Shown here in pieces: positions 9,135 through 17,877 of a stretch of 64,000 nucleotides of DNA. The DNA is taken from assembly GCA_903883645.1 (NCBI GenBank), contig CAISBR010000102.1, positions 1 through 64,000 on the forward strand. Direction: 5' to 3'. The translations under genes were made by a program, and so were the position numbers. The notes below the pieces were generated by a model, which saw nothing but the letters and a program-made list of their open reading frames with translations, ran no database searches and was not told the DNA's origin. This DNA comes from an uncultured Myxococcales bacterium (GTDB lineage Bacteria > Myxococcota_A > UBA9042). Numbering within the stretch: the stretch's first letter is position 1; each line of letters begins with the position of its first letter.

Positions 9135-9147
9135 GCCCCCTCGGGGC
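9135..9147. terminator. GC hairpin between convergent genes
   Basis: GCCCC pairs with GGGGC across a three-base loop in the 26-bp gap between the convergent cyclitol-cluster and cytochrome genes. It could act as a terminator in either direction, but no T-run follows on either strand. Confidence 0.35.
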
Positions 9148-9150
9148 GCA

Positions 9151-9912
9151 CTACACCGAAAACCAAGGACTTACCCATACATACTTGACGTTTAGGGCCA
9201 GCCGCAGCGCCATCTTCACCACAATGCCCGCCATCGACAGCCACAAGAACGCCACGATGGCATAGCGCGCCGCACCAAGCTGCAGCAATGCCAACGACTT
9301 GCGCTGCCACAGCCAGAACACCCCGCCCAGGCCAAACCAGCCGGCCAGCAGCAGACCGCCCAGCCAGGTCGCCGCGGTCGCGTCGCGAATCCCCAGCAAG
9401 TCCGTTAAGTTCACGTTGCGCAGGTCGACTGTCTTGGCCACATCCCAGCTCTCCCACGGCCAGTACCAGTTCCAGCCGGGGCCGCGGCAGAATACGCCGA
9501 TGACGATGGGGATGATCCATAAGCCTAGAAAGCCAAACAGAAATGTGGCGATCGCAAAGGGGCGCTGCCTCAGGGTGAAGTAGCCGTTGCCCGCCGGGTT
9601 GCGGTCGAGGTAGGGGATCGCCATGAGGCCGACGATGATGAGCAGTGGCACCACCACGCCCGCGATCCACGGGTCGAAGTAGACGAGCAGCTCTTGCAAC
9701 CCCAAGAAATACCAAGGCGCCTTGCTGGGATCGGGGGTGCGATTGGGGTTGGCAGCCTCTTCGAGCGGCGCGTCGAGCACGATCGACCACACCGTCAGCA
9801 CAAGCATCGCCGCCAGCGCCACCAAGAATTCCACGCGCACTAGGTGCGGCCACGTCGTCAGACCATCGCTCGGTTCCGCAGTTGCTACAGGTGGTTTGGT
9901 GGCGTCGCTCAC
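9151..9912 (-). CDS. Cytochrome b C-terminal half / subunit IV-like protein of a bc-type complex
   Basis: The segment NPNRTPDPSKAPWYFLGLQE and the several membrane helices after it match the C-terminal domain of cytochrome b, or subunit IV of b6f-type complexes, which forms part of the quinol-oxidation site. The usual PEWY motif reads APWY here. A long periplasmic or loop insertion (CRGPGWNWYWPWES) and two or three further helices follow. GTG at 9912 is chosen because GAGGAG lies 8 bp upstream and it overlaps the stop of the small upstream gene. It is the last gene of the respiratory operon and works with the separate cytochrome b N-terminal protein encoded at 10077-10850. Confidence 0.9.
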   Translation of the reverse strand: MSDATKPPVATAEPSDGLTTWPHLVRVEFLVALAAMLVLTVWSIVLDAPLEEAANPNRTPDPSKAPWYFLGLQELLVYFDPWIAGVVVPLLIIVGLMAIPYLDRNPAGNGYFTLRQRPFAIATFLFGFLGLWIIPIVIGVFCRGPGWNWYWPWESWDVAKTVDLRNVNLTDLLGIRDATAATWLGGLLLAGWFGLGGVFWLWQRKSLALLQLGAARYAIVAFLWLSMAGIVVKMALRLALNVKYVWVSPWFSV

Positions 9913-10076
9913 TTGCGCATCTCCTCGGCCACCGCCGCTTCGCCACCTTGCTCGAGCAGCTTGTCGTGCTTCAAGGCCTGCCGCAGCCATACGCCCAGCA
10001 AGAACACCACCGCCCCCAGCATCGCCACAATCGGGATGTTGTCGGGCATGGTCAAAATCTCTAGAAAAGCCTGCAT
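9909..10076 (-). CDS. Small single-span membrane protein of the bc-type operon
   Basis: This 55-codon gene lies exactly between the two cytochrome b halves. Its ATG follows the cytochrome b stop without a gap, and its stop overlaps the next start (GTGA). The peptide has an N-terminal amphipathic start, one hydrophobic span (residues about 14-30, VAMLGAVVFLLGVWL) and a charged Lys/Glu tail. Its tight packing suggests a small structural subunit, comparable with the tiny subunits of b6f complexes. No homolog is recognised by name. Confidence 0.75.
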   Translation of the reverse strand: MQAFLEILTMPDNIPIVAMLGAVVFLLGVWLRQALKHDKLLEQGGEAAVAEEMRK

Positions 10077-10850
10077 CTACTCGCCTTTAGGGGGCGGCGG
10101 GCCCGAGATACCGCCGTCTTTGCGAATCCGCCAAAAGTGCACGGCCATCAGCAGCACCGCCATCAGCGGCAGCGCCACACAGTGCAGCACATAGAAGCGC
10201 AGAATCGCCGGGTCGCCCACTTGCGGCCCACCCAGCAAAAGCGCACGCAGATCGGTACGTTCGGTCACACCGGTCAGGCTCGCGCCCGGCCCTTGGTGGC
10301 CCAAAAACGGCGTCGCCGCGGCCATGTTCGTGCCCACGGTAATCGCCCAGCGCGCCAGCTGGTCCCAGGGCAGCAAGTAGCCGGTAAACGACAAAAGCAT
10401 CGTCAAAACCAGCAGTGCCACGCCGATGACCCAGTTGAATTCGCGCGGCGCCTTGTACGAACCCGACAGAAACACCCGCAGCATGTGCAGCCACACCAAG
10501 ATCACCATGGCGTGCGCGGCCCAGCGGTGCATGTTGCGCTGGATCATGCCAAACGGAATCTCGTGTTGCAGGTTCTTCATGTCGATGTAGGCCCACTGCG
10601 CGGTCGGCCGGTAGTAGAACATCAGCACCACGCCGGTAACGACAGTGACCAAAAACGTCAAGAAACTGAGGCCGCCCATACCCCAGGTAAAGCGCAACCG
10701 CAGGCCGTGGCGGCGCACCGTGGCGGGATGCAAGTGCAAGAAAACGCTCGACGTAATCTGCAGCATCCGGTTGCGCGGCAGGTCTTCGAAGCGGTGGCGA
10801 AAGATCGAGCGCCACAGCTGGCGACCGAGCCCCTCTGGCGGCGTCTTCAC
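10077..10850 (-). CDS. Cytochrome b, b6-like N-terminal protein
   Basis: This 257-residue membrane protein carries the four-helix heme b core. The first His pair is in [19 protein letters not shown] (14 apart). The second is in [17 protein letters not shown] (15 apart), the spacing of b6 rather than bc1 cytochrome b. [11 protein letters not shown] and [10 protein letters not shown] are also b6-like. The position of the Cys that binds heme ci in true b6 (YCLGG) reads WGMGG here, so that heme is probably missing. The GTG start overlaps the Rieske stop by 4 bp. It should form the quinol-oxidising core together with the Rieske protein and the subunit IV-like protein. Confidence 0.92.
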   Translation of the reverse strand: MKTPPEGLGRQLWRSIFRHRFEDLPRNRMLQITSSVFLHLHPATVRRHGLRLRFTWGMGGLSFLTFLVTVVTGVVLMFYYRPTAQWAYIDMKNLQHEIPFGMIQRNMHRWAAHAMVILVWLHMLRVFLSGSYKAPREFNWVIGVALLVLTMLLSFTGYLLPWDQLARWAITVGTNMAAATPFLGHQGPGASLTGVTERTDLRALLLGGPQVGDPAILRFYVLHCVALPLMAVLLMAVHFWRIRKDGGISGPPPPKGE

Positions 10851-11401
10851 GCGGGCTCCTTGGGTCCGAACTGAGCGATCCGGCTGGGTACTTTGACGCT
10901 GGCACCCGGTTTGTGCCAGTCGCTGTGTGCGAATTTTTGGCCGACGTCAATCCACAAGTCGCCGGCGTCGTCGAGCCACACGCGCACCCGGTCGAGCGGT
11001 CTTGGCGCCGGTCCCTCAAAATTGACGCCCGCGCTAGTAAAGCCTGAGCCGTGGCAGGGGCACTTGAATTTGTCTTCGCGGTCGTACCAGCGCGGCGTGC
11101 AGCCCAAGTGGGTGCAACGTCCGTAAACTGCGTACAATTCGCTGCCTTGGCGCACCACGAATACGCGCCAGGTCTTGAGGAAGCGGTCGCTGACCTGGCC
11201 CGACTGAAAGTCGCTGGGCTTGCCGGCGCGAAACATCGTGGGATCTTCGACAGGTGCGGGCCGTACCGCCAGGCGCTTGACCGACACGACGCCGGCATAC
11301 GTCGCGGCTGTGAGCGCGCCCCAGCCAATGCGGGTAAAGAGCTCGCGACGCCCCCACAAGTGTTCTAATTTTGAGCTGTTATGCCCTGTCGCCTCGCTCA
11401 T
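10847..11401 (-). CDS. Rieske iron-sulfur protein
   Basis: This 184-residue protein has the Rieske [2Fe-2S] motifs CTHLGC and CPCHGSGF. Cys96, His98, Cys114 and His117 are the expected ligands, and Cys101 and Cys116 the expected disulfide. [17 protein letters not shown] near the N-terminus is a twin-arginine-type membrane anchor, fitting export of a folded cluster by Tat. It accepts the first electron from quinol in bc-type complexes. Its ATG overlaps the octaheme cytochrome stop by 4 bp, and it overlaps cytochrome b in the same way. Confidence 0.95.
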   Translation of the reverse strand: MSEATGHNSSKLEHLWGRRELFTRIGWGALTAATYAGVVSVKRLAVRPAPVEDPTMFRAGKPSDFQSGQVSDRFLKTWRVFVVRQGSELYAVYGRCTHLGCTPRWYDREDKFKCPCHGSGFTSAGVNFEGPAPRPLDRVRVWLDDAGDLWIDVGQKFAHSDWHKPGASVKVPSRIAQFGPKEPA

Positions 11402-13656
11402 GGCGCCCCCTTGCGAACCGGTGCGGGCGGCTCTGCGCCAACCGGCAAGAGCCCAAGATTCATCAGGTAATCGACCAGCAGCTCCATTTGCGCCGCCACG
11501 TTGCCGCCCAGCACATCGGGCGTCGGGCTCTGCCCATCGGGGAAGAATTGCGGCATCTTGGTGCCCGGCAGCACTTTACCCGGATCTTCTATGAAGTTGC
11601 GAACCCAAGCCGGGTCGAGCCGTTGCCGCGCCAGCCCCAGGTCAGGGGCCAGTTGCGCCGTTTCTACGCCGTCGCCGCGCACCAGCCGGTGGCAGGTGAC
11701 GCATTTTAGCCGCTCAAACAGGTGCGCACCCATTTCGGCCCGCTGCGGCGATACCGCGTGGATCGGCATGGGCCGCAAACCGCCCGCTTTCCCAGCATTT
11801 TCTGCAAGCCACGCCGTCACATTCTCGGCCTCAGCGGGGGTAAAGCGAAACTGCGGCATCCGCACCTGCAGCCACGGCCGCACGGGCGCCGGTTCGAGCA
11901 AATAGCTAAACATCCACTGGGGTTGCAGCCTCTTGCCCGCGACATCGAGCGACGGCGGCGCCAAGTGAGCCTGCTCGTAATAGCGCAGGATGGCCCCGTT
12001 TAGGCCGCGCAGCTGGTGGCACTGCTGACAACCCCGCTCTTGTATTAGGTTTTCGGCCTGTAGCCGCGCCTGGCCACCCGCGGGCTCCGCTCGATACGCG
12101 GCCGGGATCGTCTGACTCCGCAGCCCGCGCAGAAACACGGCCAGCGCCTGCACTTGCTCGGGCTGTAGACCGTAGTCCGGCATCACCAGTTTGATCGTAC
12201 CCGCCGAAAGGGCTTGCGGCGCCAGCAGTTTCGCTTCGGTCGCCCGTTCCCAGGTGCGCTGGTGGCGGGGCGGCGGCGGCGTGGGCTGCAGCATGTCGCG
12301 CGGGTCTTTGCTGCCGTAATCCGCCAGGTCGGGCCCTGGGCGCGCATCGGTAGCAAAGCCGGGGATCTCGTGGCAGCCCGCACAGCCATAAACCGTAATC
12401 AATTTAAGACCTTGTTCAACTAGCTTGGGGTCGCGAGGCGTGGCCAGGGCCGCGGGCGTCGGCGGCACCGGCAAGGTGGCCACACTGTGCAGATAGCTTT
12501 GAATATACAGAGTTTCGCCCTCGACCAGTCGCGGCGTCGGCATCCGCGCCTCGCGCCAGTACTGGCTGGGGTCGCGCAGCCAATTGGCAATAAACCCGGG
12601 CTGCAGACGGCTCGCAACCTCGCCCAGCGGCGGCGCAAAATCGATAGTCGCCGCTGCCGCCAGCGCCACCGGACTGGCATCGCCCGGCGCATCATTGCCG
12701 CCAAAATCGGCCCATGCATCGCCACTTCCGGCCGCCTTGGGCTCGGCGATGCGCACGGTATCGCGGCCACCGCCCAGCGCATGGCAACCACGGCAACCTA
12801 CTTGATCGAACAGCGCTTTGCCCAGAGCGGCCCGCTCACCAGCCACCGCCGTCGCAGCCGAGGCCATGGGCCAAGCTTCACTTTTTTCGAGCAGATACGC
12901 AGCGATCGCCAGCACCTCGCGGTCGCGGCGCGTCGCCTCGGACGGGTCAGTCGCCGCCTTGGGCCAAAACTGCGGCATTTGGTAACGCGCACGGCGCTTT
13001 TCGGGGTTGGCAATCCAGGTAACCATATAGCCAGGAAGCAGTTTTTGCGCGACATGCACCAGCGACGGCCCACGCCTTGGCGGCGCCTCCGGCCCGATAG
13101 CGTGGCAGCCCGCACAGCCCAGCTCGGTAAAAAGCTGCTTACCTTTCGCCAGGATCTCCGCCCCTGCCAAGTGCTCGGTCGCGGCGTGGCAGCCTAGACA
13201 GCTCGCCTGCACATAGGGCCCCCGCAGCAGCGGCTCGAGCCAGTGCGGATCGCCCGGCCCGTGCGCCGTTCCTTCCGTCAGTGCAAGCCCTTGGCCGCGA
13301 TGGCAAGGCGTGCAACCAAACTGCAGCGACGGGTGGTGCTTTAGCAACGTGTCGCGCTGCGGATGCACTTGAAGTACTTTGTGATTTCCACCCACCATGG
13401 CCGGGTTATCAATACCGGCATGGCACGTCGTACAGCGGTCGACCACTTGGAGCTCGGGCACCACCAGCTGCGCCACCGCCACTTGGTCGGCGCCGTGGTC
13501 GAGCAACTGGGCGTAGAGCCGCTGCCACTGCTTCCACGGCCGGCGCGTCACGTCCTCGTCAAAGAACGCCCACACCGCGGCCAGCGCCAAGCTGACGCTC
13601 AAAATCATAAAGATGATCTTGTAGTTACGCTGTTCGTCGGCAAGAAACGGCGGCAC
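11398..13656 (-). CDS. Membrane-anchored octaheme cytochrome c
   Basis: This 752-residue protein has one N-terminal membrane helix (KIIFMILSVSLALAAVWAFF). Eight CxxCH heme sites follow: CTTCH, CTPCH, CLGCH, CAGCH, CRGCH, CAGCH, CQQCH and CVTCH. Several lie in repeated class-I cytochrome c modules with a distal MPQF or MPTP Met motif. It probably carries electrons from the Rieske/cytochrome b core to periplasmic acceptors, replacing cytochrome c1 or f. The GTG start is preceded by AGGGG and lies 9 bp after the cupredoxin-like gene. The size and heme number are unusual for a bc partner. Which acceptor it serves is unknown. Confidence 0.9.
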   Translation of the reverse strand: MPPFLADEQRNYKIIFMILSVSLALAAVWAFFDEDVTRRPWKQWQRLYAQLLDHGADQVAVAQLVVPELQVVDRCTTCHAGIDNPAMVGGNHKVLQVHPQRDTLLKHHPSLQFGCTPCHRGQGLALTEGTAHGPGDPHWLEPLLRGPYVQASCLGCHAATEHLAGAEILAKGKQLFTELGCAGCHAIGPEAPPRRGPSLVHVAQKLLPGYMVTWIANPEKRRARYQMPQFWPKAATDPSEATRRDREVLAIAAYLLEKSEAWPMASAATAVAGERAALGKALFDQVGCRGCHALGGGRDTVRIAEPKAAGSGDAWADFGGNDAPGDASPVALAAAATIDFAPPLGEVASRLQPGFIANWLRDPSQYWREARMPTPRLVEGETLYIQSYLHSVATLPVPPTPAALATPRDPKLVEQGLKLITVYGCAGCHEIPGFATDARPGPDLADYGSKDPRDMLQPTPPPPRHQRTWERATEAKLLAPQALSAGTIKLVMPDYGLQPEQVQALAVFLRGLRSQTIPAAYRAEPAGGQARLQAENLIQERGCQQCHQLRGLNGAILRYYEQAHLAPPSLDVAGKRLQPQWMFSYLLEPAPVRPWLQVRMPQFRFTPAEAENVTAWLAENAGKAGGLRPMPIHAVSPQRAEMGAHLFERLKCVTCHRLVRGDGVETAQLAPDLGLARQRLDPAWVRNFIEDPGKVLPGTKMPQFFPDGQSPTPDVLGGNVAAQMELLVDYLMNLGLLPVGAEPPAPVRKGAP

Positions 13657-13665
13657 TGCCGGCCC

Positions 13666-14409
13666 CTACTTGTACACCTGGGTCAGGTCTTGCGCCGCCC
13701 CAGGCTGCACCGTGAGCTGCTGGCTACCCTTTCCGAGTTTCTCGTGCCAGAACATCAAGTTGTACTGCCCCGGTGGCACATCGGCCAGGCTAAACTTGCC
13801 GTCCTTGTCGCTGATGGCGAAGTACGGGTGGTCAAACACCGCAATCCACGCGCCCATCCACACGTGCCCCGCGTCGCAGCCCACCTTCATCAGCCCGGCG
13901 CGGGTCATCTTCTTCTTGATAACCTGACCTTTTTCGGGCAACGCATAGTTAAAGACATCCGAGTTCGGCAAGCGAATGTGGGTGTTGTGCAGCACGCCGT
14001 CGCTGTTCTTGACCGCGAGCTCAGTACCGGTGGCAAACGCCTGCAAGTGCGGCACAAAGCGGCAATGGCGATTGTCGAGCTCGGCCTTGGCGGTCGTCAG
14101 CGCCCGACCCTTGTCGATCTTCTCGATGTACACCACCACGTTGGCCAAGCCCTGGCCGGCCCCAACTTGCAGCGATTCGTCGAATTTCGGCTCCGTTCCG
14201 CAGACTTCAGGGTCTTTGATGATGTCGAGCTTAGCTGGCGCCGGCACCGGCCCCGTAAACTTGACGATGCCGCGCACCGCCGCACCACCCACAACCGGCC
14301 CCGGCGTGTACGCCAACGCCACGGTCGCAAGCAGCGACGCCAGCGCAATTGCCACCAGAATCACCACTAGAATCAACGTCTTTTGTGCTCGTTCGCCAAA
14401 GAATTGCAT
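13666..14409 (-). CDS. Membrane-anchored cupredoxin-like / carboxypeptidase-regulatory-fold protein
   Basis: This 247-residue protein has an N-terminal membrane anchor. A plastocyanin-like region carries a His near GVLHNTHIRLP and the cluster CDAGHVWM, which would supply the Cys, His and Met of a type 1 copper site. A C-terminal beta segment (ISDKDGKFSLADVPPGQY) resembles carboxypeptidase-regulatory repeats. Its place just before the octaheme cytochrome suggests a role in electron transfer or in assembly. The ATG at 14409 has GAGGGG just upstream, and the in-frame extension is rejected. Copper binding is inferred from motif spacing only. Confidence 0.75.
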   Translation of the reverse strand: MQFFGERAQKTLILVVILVAIALASLLATVALAYTPGPVVGGAAVRGIVKFTGPVPAPAKLDIIKDPEVCGTEPKFDESLQVGAGQGLANVVVYIEKIDKGRALTTAKAELDNRHCRFVPHLQAFATGTELAVKNSDGVLHNTHIRLPNSDVFNYALPEKGQVIKKKMTRAGLMKVGCDAGHVWMGAWIAVFDHPYFAISDKDGKFSLADVPPGQYNLMFWHEKLGKGSQQLTVQPGAAQDLTQVYK

Positions 14410-14507
14410 CGTCGCCCCTCGGGTTGCCACCCAGAACCTAGCGTGCGAGCCGCCGCCGGGCCTGTCAAGGCAACCTGCTACGCAAAATCAAGCGCTTGCC
14501 GCTGTGC

Positions 14508-15026
14508 CTACGAAGATGTGACAGTATCTGCCCCTGCTGCCTCCGCGTCGTGCGGCCGACCGTCGTTGGCGATCGTGGCGAGGGCCAGCTCGCGCGCGGC
14601 TTGCGGCGACCAAGTGCGCAGGTCGAGAGTGCGCATCGTCACAGCGTGTTTCAAGCACACCGCCGCGCAATCGCCACACGACACGCACTGCAGCGGCTCA
14701 GCGAGATACACGGCGCCGAAATAACGCGGCCCGAGCAACTTCAAGCACGCAAACGCGCAAAATTCCGCACAGAGGTGGCAGCCGTTGCAGCGCGCAAGGT
14801 CAAACACGGGGCGCAATCGCTGGTCGCGGGGCACACGCGGAGCTAGCAGGCCATGCTGGTCCAACACCGCGTCGACCGGGCAGATTTGGCCGCAGACGCC
14901 ACAGTCGATGCACCGCCGCACATCGATCGCGTGCACTTGGCCCTCGCTGCCCACGATCGCCGCCGTGGGGCATTGGCGCAGGCACGAAGTGCAGCCGTCG
15001 CAGGCGCTGGTGATGGCAAAGCCCAT
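14508..15026 (-). CDS. Polyferredoxin with four 4Fe-4S motifs
   Basis: This 172-residue soluble protein contains four CxxCxxCxxxC motifs: CDGCTSCLRQCP, CIDCGVCGQICP, CNGCHLCAEFCA and CVSCGDCAAVCL. It should bind up to four [4Fe-4S] clusters. It is the first gene of the minus-strand respiratory operon, 98 bp before the cupredoxin-like gene. A cytoplasmic electron donor next to a quinol-oxidising complex is unusual. It could serve a maturation or electron-input step. No exact family name is assigned. Confidence 0.88.
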   Translation of the reverse strand: MGFAITSACDGCTSCLRQCPTAAIVGSEGQVHAIDVRRCIDCGVCGQICPVDAVLDQHGLLAPRVPRDQRLRPVFDLARCNGCHLCAEFCAFACLKLLGPRYFGAVYLAEPLQCVSCGDCAAVCLKHAVTMRTLDLRTWSPQAARELALATIANDGRPHDAEAAGADTVTSS

Positions 15027-15445
15027 GAACCTTCCGCAGGTGCGGCAGCCAAGCGGCCGCCAAGTTCAGCGTACGCTGGGCTCGCTCACCGCGCAAACCT
15101 ACCCCCTTCAAGTGACCACAGGCCGTGTCGCAAGGCCACGTATACCTGACCGCGCCGGCCCCGTTCGTGCGCCTGCTGCCGTTGCTCGCAGCACGTCGGC
15201 TCGCGACAGGCGACTCTAGGCACGGTTCTCTGGAGGTTCACAGAGTTGACCGGTAATAGCGCTCGGTGTACTGTCTCGCGCTGCGATGGACTCGTGAGAG
15301 CAAGTTTTCCGCCAGTTGGGATCGACGCGGCAAAGGCCACGGCGCACTACCCGTTGGCGCGAAAACCGCCGCCGAGCGTGGCCGGCCACGGTACGCCAGT
15401 TCGACCAGCAGGCGCTCCGGCGCACCGCACCGTTCTAGAGGAACC
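15027..15445. other. Intergenic gap between divergent respiratory and ODP-like genes
   Basis: This stretch of about 420 bp separates the polyferredoxin gene from the MBL-fold gene and should contain promoters for both directions. I see no further gene, no RNA and no clear repeat. Frames crossing it have biased Arg/Ala composition and no ribosome sites. Confidence 0.5.
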
Positions 15446-16204
15446 ATGCCTAGCATCAAGCTATTTGAGACAGTCGGCCACCAAAATATCCTGCTCGAAG
15501 ATTTTGGCCGCGGCATGGCGGTGCAAGCCAATCAGCACTTGATCGTCCACAACGGCGAGGCCATTTTGCTCGACCCCGGCGGGCACAAGGTCTACTCCAA
15601 GGTGCTCAGCGAAACCTTTGCCCAACTCGGCAAGGCTAGGCTCACGAACTTGTTCTTTTCGCACCAAGATCCCGATATCGTGGCCGCGGCGAACGGGTGG
15701 CTCATGACTACGGATGCCACGGGCTGGGCGCCGTCGCTGTGGATCCGCTTCATTCCACACTTTGGCCTCGACAACTTGGTCGCCGATCGCCTCAAGCCCA
15801 TCCCCGACAGCGGTATGGTCCTCGACATGGCTGGCTGCAAGTTAATGTTTATCCCCGCACACTTCTTGCACTCGCCCGGCAACTGTCAGGTCTACGACCC
15901 GGTGTCCAAGATCTTGTACAGCGGCGACCTGGGAGCGTCGCTGGGCATCGACTACCAAGAGGTCAAAGACTTTGACGCGCACCTCAAGTTCATGACCGGC
16001 TTTCATACCCGCTACATGACCTCGAATTCGGCCATGCGCGCCTGGGTTCAGATGGTTCGCCAGCTCGATATCGCAATGATTGCTCCGCAGCACGGCGCTC
16101 TGTTCCGCGGCAAGCCGATGGTTGAGCGGTTCATGGCCTGGTGCGAGAATTTGAAGTGTGGCGTCGATCTGCTGCCCAAAGGCGGATGGCAACTGCCCGG
16201 GTAG
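15446..16204 (+). CDS. ODP-type diiron metallo-beta-lactamase-fold protein
   Basis: This 252-residue protein has the MBL-fold metal motif SHQDPDIV (His73, Asp75, Asp77), a second His in IPAHFLHSPGN, an Asp in YSGDLGAS, and a final His in IAPQHG. This pattern is that of flavodiiron-type domains and of oxygen-binding diiron protein (ODP), here without a flavodoxin domain. ODPs reversibly bind O2 and act in oxygen sensing. AGAGGA precedes the ATG at 15446. The frame runs further upstream, but those codons lack a ribosome site. It diverges from the quinol-oxidising operon, so an oxygen-related link is possible. Confidence 0.8.
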   Translation: MPSIKLFETVGHQNILLEDFGRGMAVQANQHLIVHNGEAILLDPGGHKVYSKVLSETFAQLGKARLTNLFFSHQDPDIVAAANGWLMTTDATGWAPSLWIRFIPHFGLDNLVADRLKPIPDSGMVLDMAGCKLMFIPAHFLHSPGNCQVYDPVSKILYSGDLGASLGIDYQEVKDFDAHLKFMTGFHTRYMTSNSAMRAWVQMVRQLDIAMIAPQHGALFRGKPMVERFMAWCENLKCGVDLLPKGGWQLPG

Positions 16205-16218
16205 CCAATTGATCGCCG

Positions 16219-17877
16219 CTAGTTGCCGATCTGGACCTTAGGCGACGCCGCGAACAGCACGAGCAGGTCGTTGTCGGTAAAACTGAGGCCGCCGCCGTAG
16301 AAAAGGCTCATCCGCGAGGTGGGGTACATCAGCTCGTCGGCGCCCATCCACACGTACAGGTGCGGCACAAAAGTCCAAAGCAGGCTCGCGCGCAGCCGCG
16401 GCCGGTCCTCGGTAAAGCGGAACATATCCGCAGAGATCGCCAAACGGTCGCGCCAGAGACTCAGGTCGACACCGCCGCCGGCAGTGCTCTCGATTAGCCC
16501 GCCGCGCAGGGTCACCGAGCCGAAGCGCCGCGCGTACTGCAGACCCAAGCGCAGACCGCTAGGCTGCCGGTCCGTAAAGGTCTCGCTGACGAGCGGCGGA
16601 TCGCTGCCGCCAGCACTGTTGGTCACCCGCGAAAACGTCGAGATAACAGGTAGATTATTGCTGCTAATCGTCGCCGACACGTACTTATTGGGATTGGGTT
16701 GCAGCCGCAAGGTCAGGTGCGACTGCCACTTGAGTGGATCTTGGGCGTTGTAGAGTGCCGCGTGCGCCGCCAGCCGATAGTCGACCCCGATCTCAAGGTC
16801 CGTGTATTTCTTCAGCAAGGTGCTCGACGAAGCCATGATCGATTCGGCCGACTTGACCAGCGTATCGTCGCGCAGCAGCCGCCCCACATTGCCCTTGCCG
16901 GCATCGACATCCGCGGTCACGTTCTCTACGTGCTCCATCACCCGGTCGACCCTGCCTAGAGCGTCTTGCACCTTCTTCAGCGCCGTAGACACCGTACCAA
17001 TCGAGCTATCGACACCCGCGCGATTCTTACCTATCAGATCACGGACTTCATCGGTCACCGCCGCGATATTTTCGATACTGTGCACCAGCGACTTGCCCCC
17101 CGCGTCGATGGTTCCCGAGGTGCGTCCGACCAACTTGTCGACCTTGTCGGTCAGCTCGCTCAATTTGGTCGCGGTGTCGGCAAAGCCGTGCAGGCCGCGG
17201 TCTAGGTCGCCACCCGGCGCTAAGATCCCCTTGCTCAGGCGGTCTTGCAGCGTGGCCGTACTGCCCGCCAGCGCAGCGCTTGCCTCGACCAAGTTGTTGG
17301 TAATCTGAGCAATTTTATCGGCACCGGAGTCGCTGCCCAGCACCTGCGCGGCGTTGTGCGTTACTTTCGCGACATCGCTAGTAATTTGGTCAATTTTAGG
17401 AATGATGTCAGCCGCTTTATCCATCTTTGCCAGGGTCTGTTGCAGCGCGGTTGCAGTCACCACCAAGGGGATTTCGTCGCCCTCCTTGAGCTGCTTGCCG
17501 CTTGCCCCCACGCCCAACTCCAGATAGGAATCGCCGAGTAACGACGCCTGCAGTCGGGTCAGCGATGCAGAGCTCTTCAGTTGCCCGGTCGGGCCGCGGA
17601 CCCCTGACCACACCTTGACGTCGGTAACTAGGCGTACCCGCACGTCGACGACCTGGCCTTTTAAGGCCATCGCCTCTACCTCGCCCACGCGGACGCCGGC
17701 TACTGTGATCTTGGTGCCTTCGCCGATGCCTGTCACATCGTCAAACGTGGCGTGAAGTTGATAGGTTCCATCACCTTTACCGATACCACGCTTGCTGTAG
17801 CCCACAAAGACCAGTGTCGCCACCACTGCAGCAACTACAAATAAGCCTACGCCCATGGCCGCGCGCACGTTGTTCAC
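16219..17877 (-). CDS. MCE/MlaD-family lipid transport protein with probable C-terminal beta-barrel
   Basis: A membrane anchor (GVGLFVVAAVVATLVFVGY) is followed by an MCE domain around residues 38-115 (FDDVTGIGEGTKITVAGVRVG). A long helical region to about residue 355 comes next. The last 195 residues alternate polar and hydrophobic positions in short strands separated by turns, as in an outer-membrane barrel. MCE proteins carry lipids between the two membranes. Here the barrel could dock directly in the outer membrane. The GTG start overlaps the stop of the ABC ATPase gene. No MlaE-type permease is adjacent. The barrel call is inferred from pattern only. Confidence 0.8.
   Translation of the reverse strand: MNNVRAAMGVGLFVVAAVVATLVFVGYSKRGIGKGDGTYQLHATFDDVTGIGEGTKITVAGVRVGEVEAMALKGQVVDVRVRLVTDVKVWSGVRGPTGQLKSSASLTRLQASLLGDSYLELGVGASGKQLKEGDEIPLVVTATALQQTLAKMDKAADIIPKIDQITSDVAKVTHNAAQVLGSDSGADKIAQITNNLVEASAALAGSTATLQDRLSKGILAPGGDLDRGLHGFADTATKLSELTDKVDKLVGRTSGTIDAGGKSLVHSIENIAAVTDEVRDLIGKNRAGVDSSIGTVSTALKKVQDALGRVDRVMEHVENVTADVDAGKGNVGRLLRDDTLVKSAESIMASSSTLLKKYTDLEIGVDYRLAAHAALYNAQDPLKWQSHLTLRLQPNPNKYVSATISSNNLPVISTFSRVTNSAGGSDPPLVSETFTDRQPSGLRLGLQYARRFGSVTLRGGLIESTAGGGVDLSLWRDRLAISADMFRFTEDRPRLRASLLWTFVPHLYVWMGADELMYPTSRMSLFYGGGLSFTDNDLLVLFAASPKVQIGN

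Noticed and set aside
8075-9946. Long minus-strand open frame (623 codons) opposite the glycosyltransferase-like gene
   Set aside because: Its product is His/Gly/Arg-biased and spans the end of two real genes; it is an antisense frame typical of GC-rich DNA.
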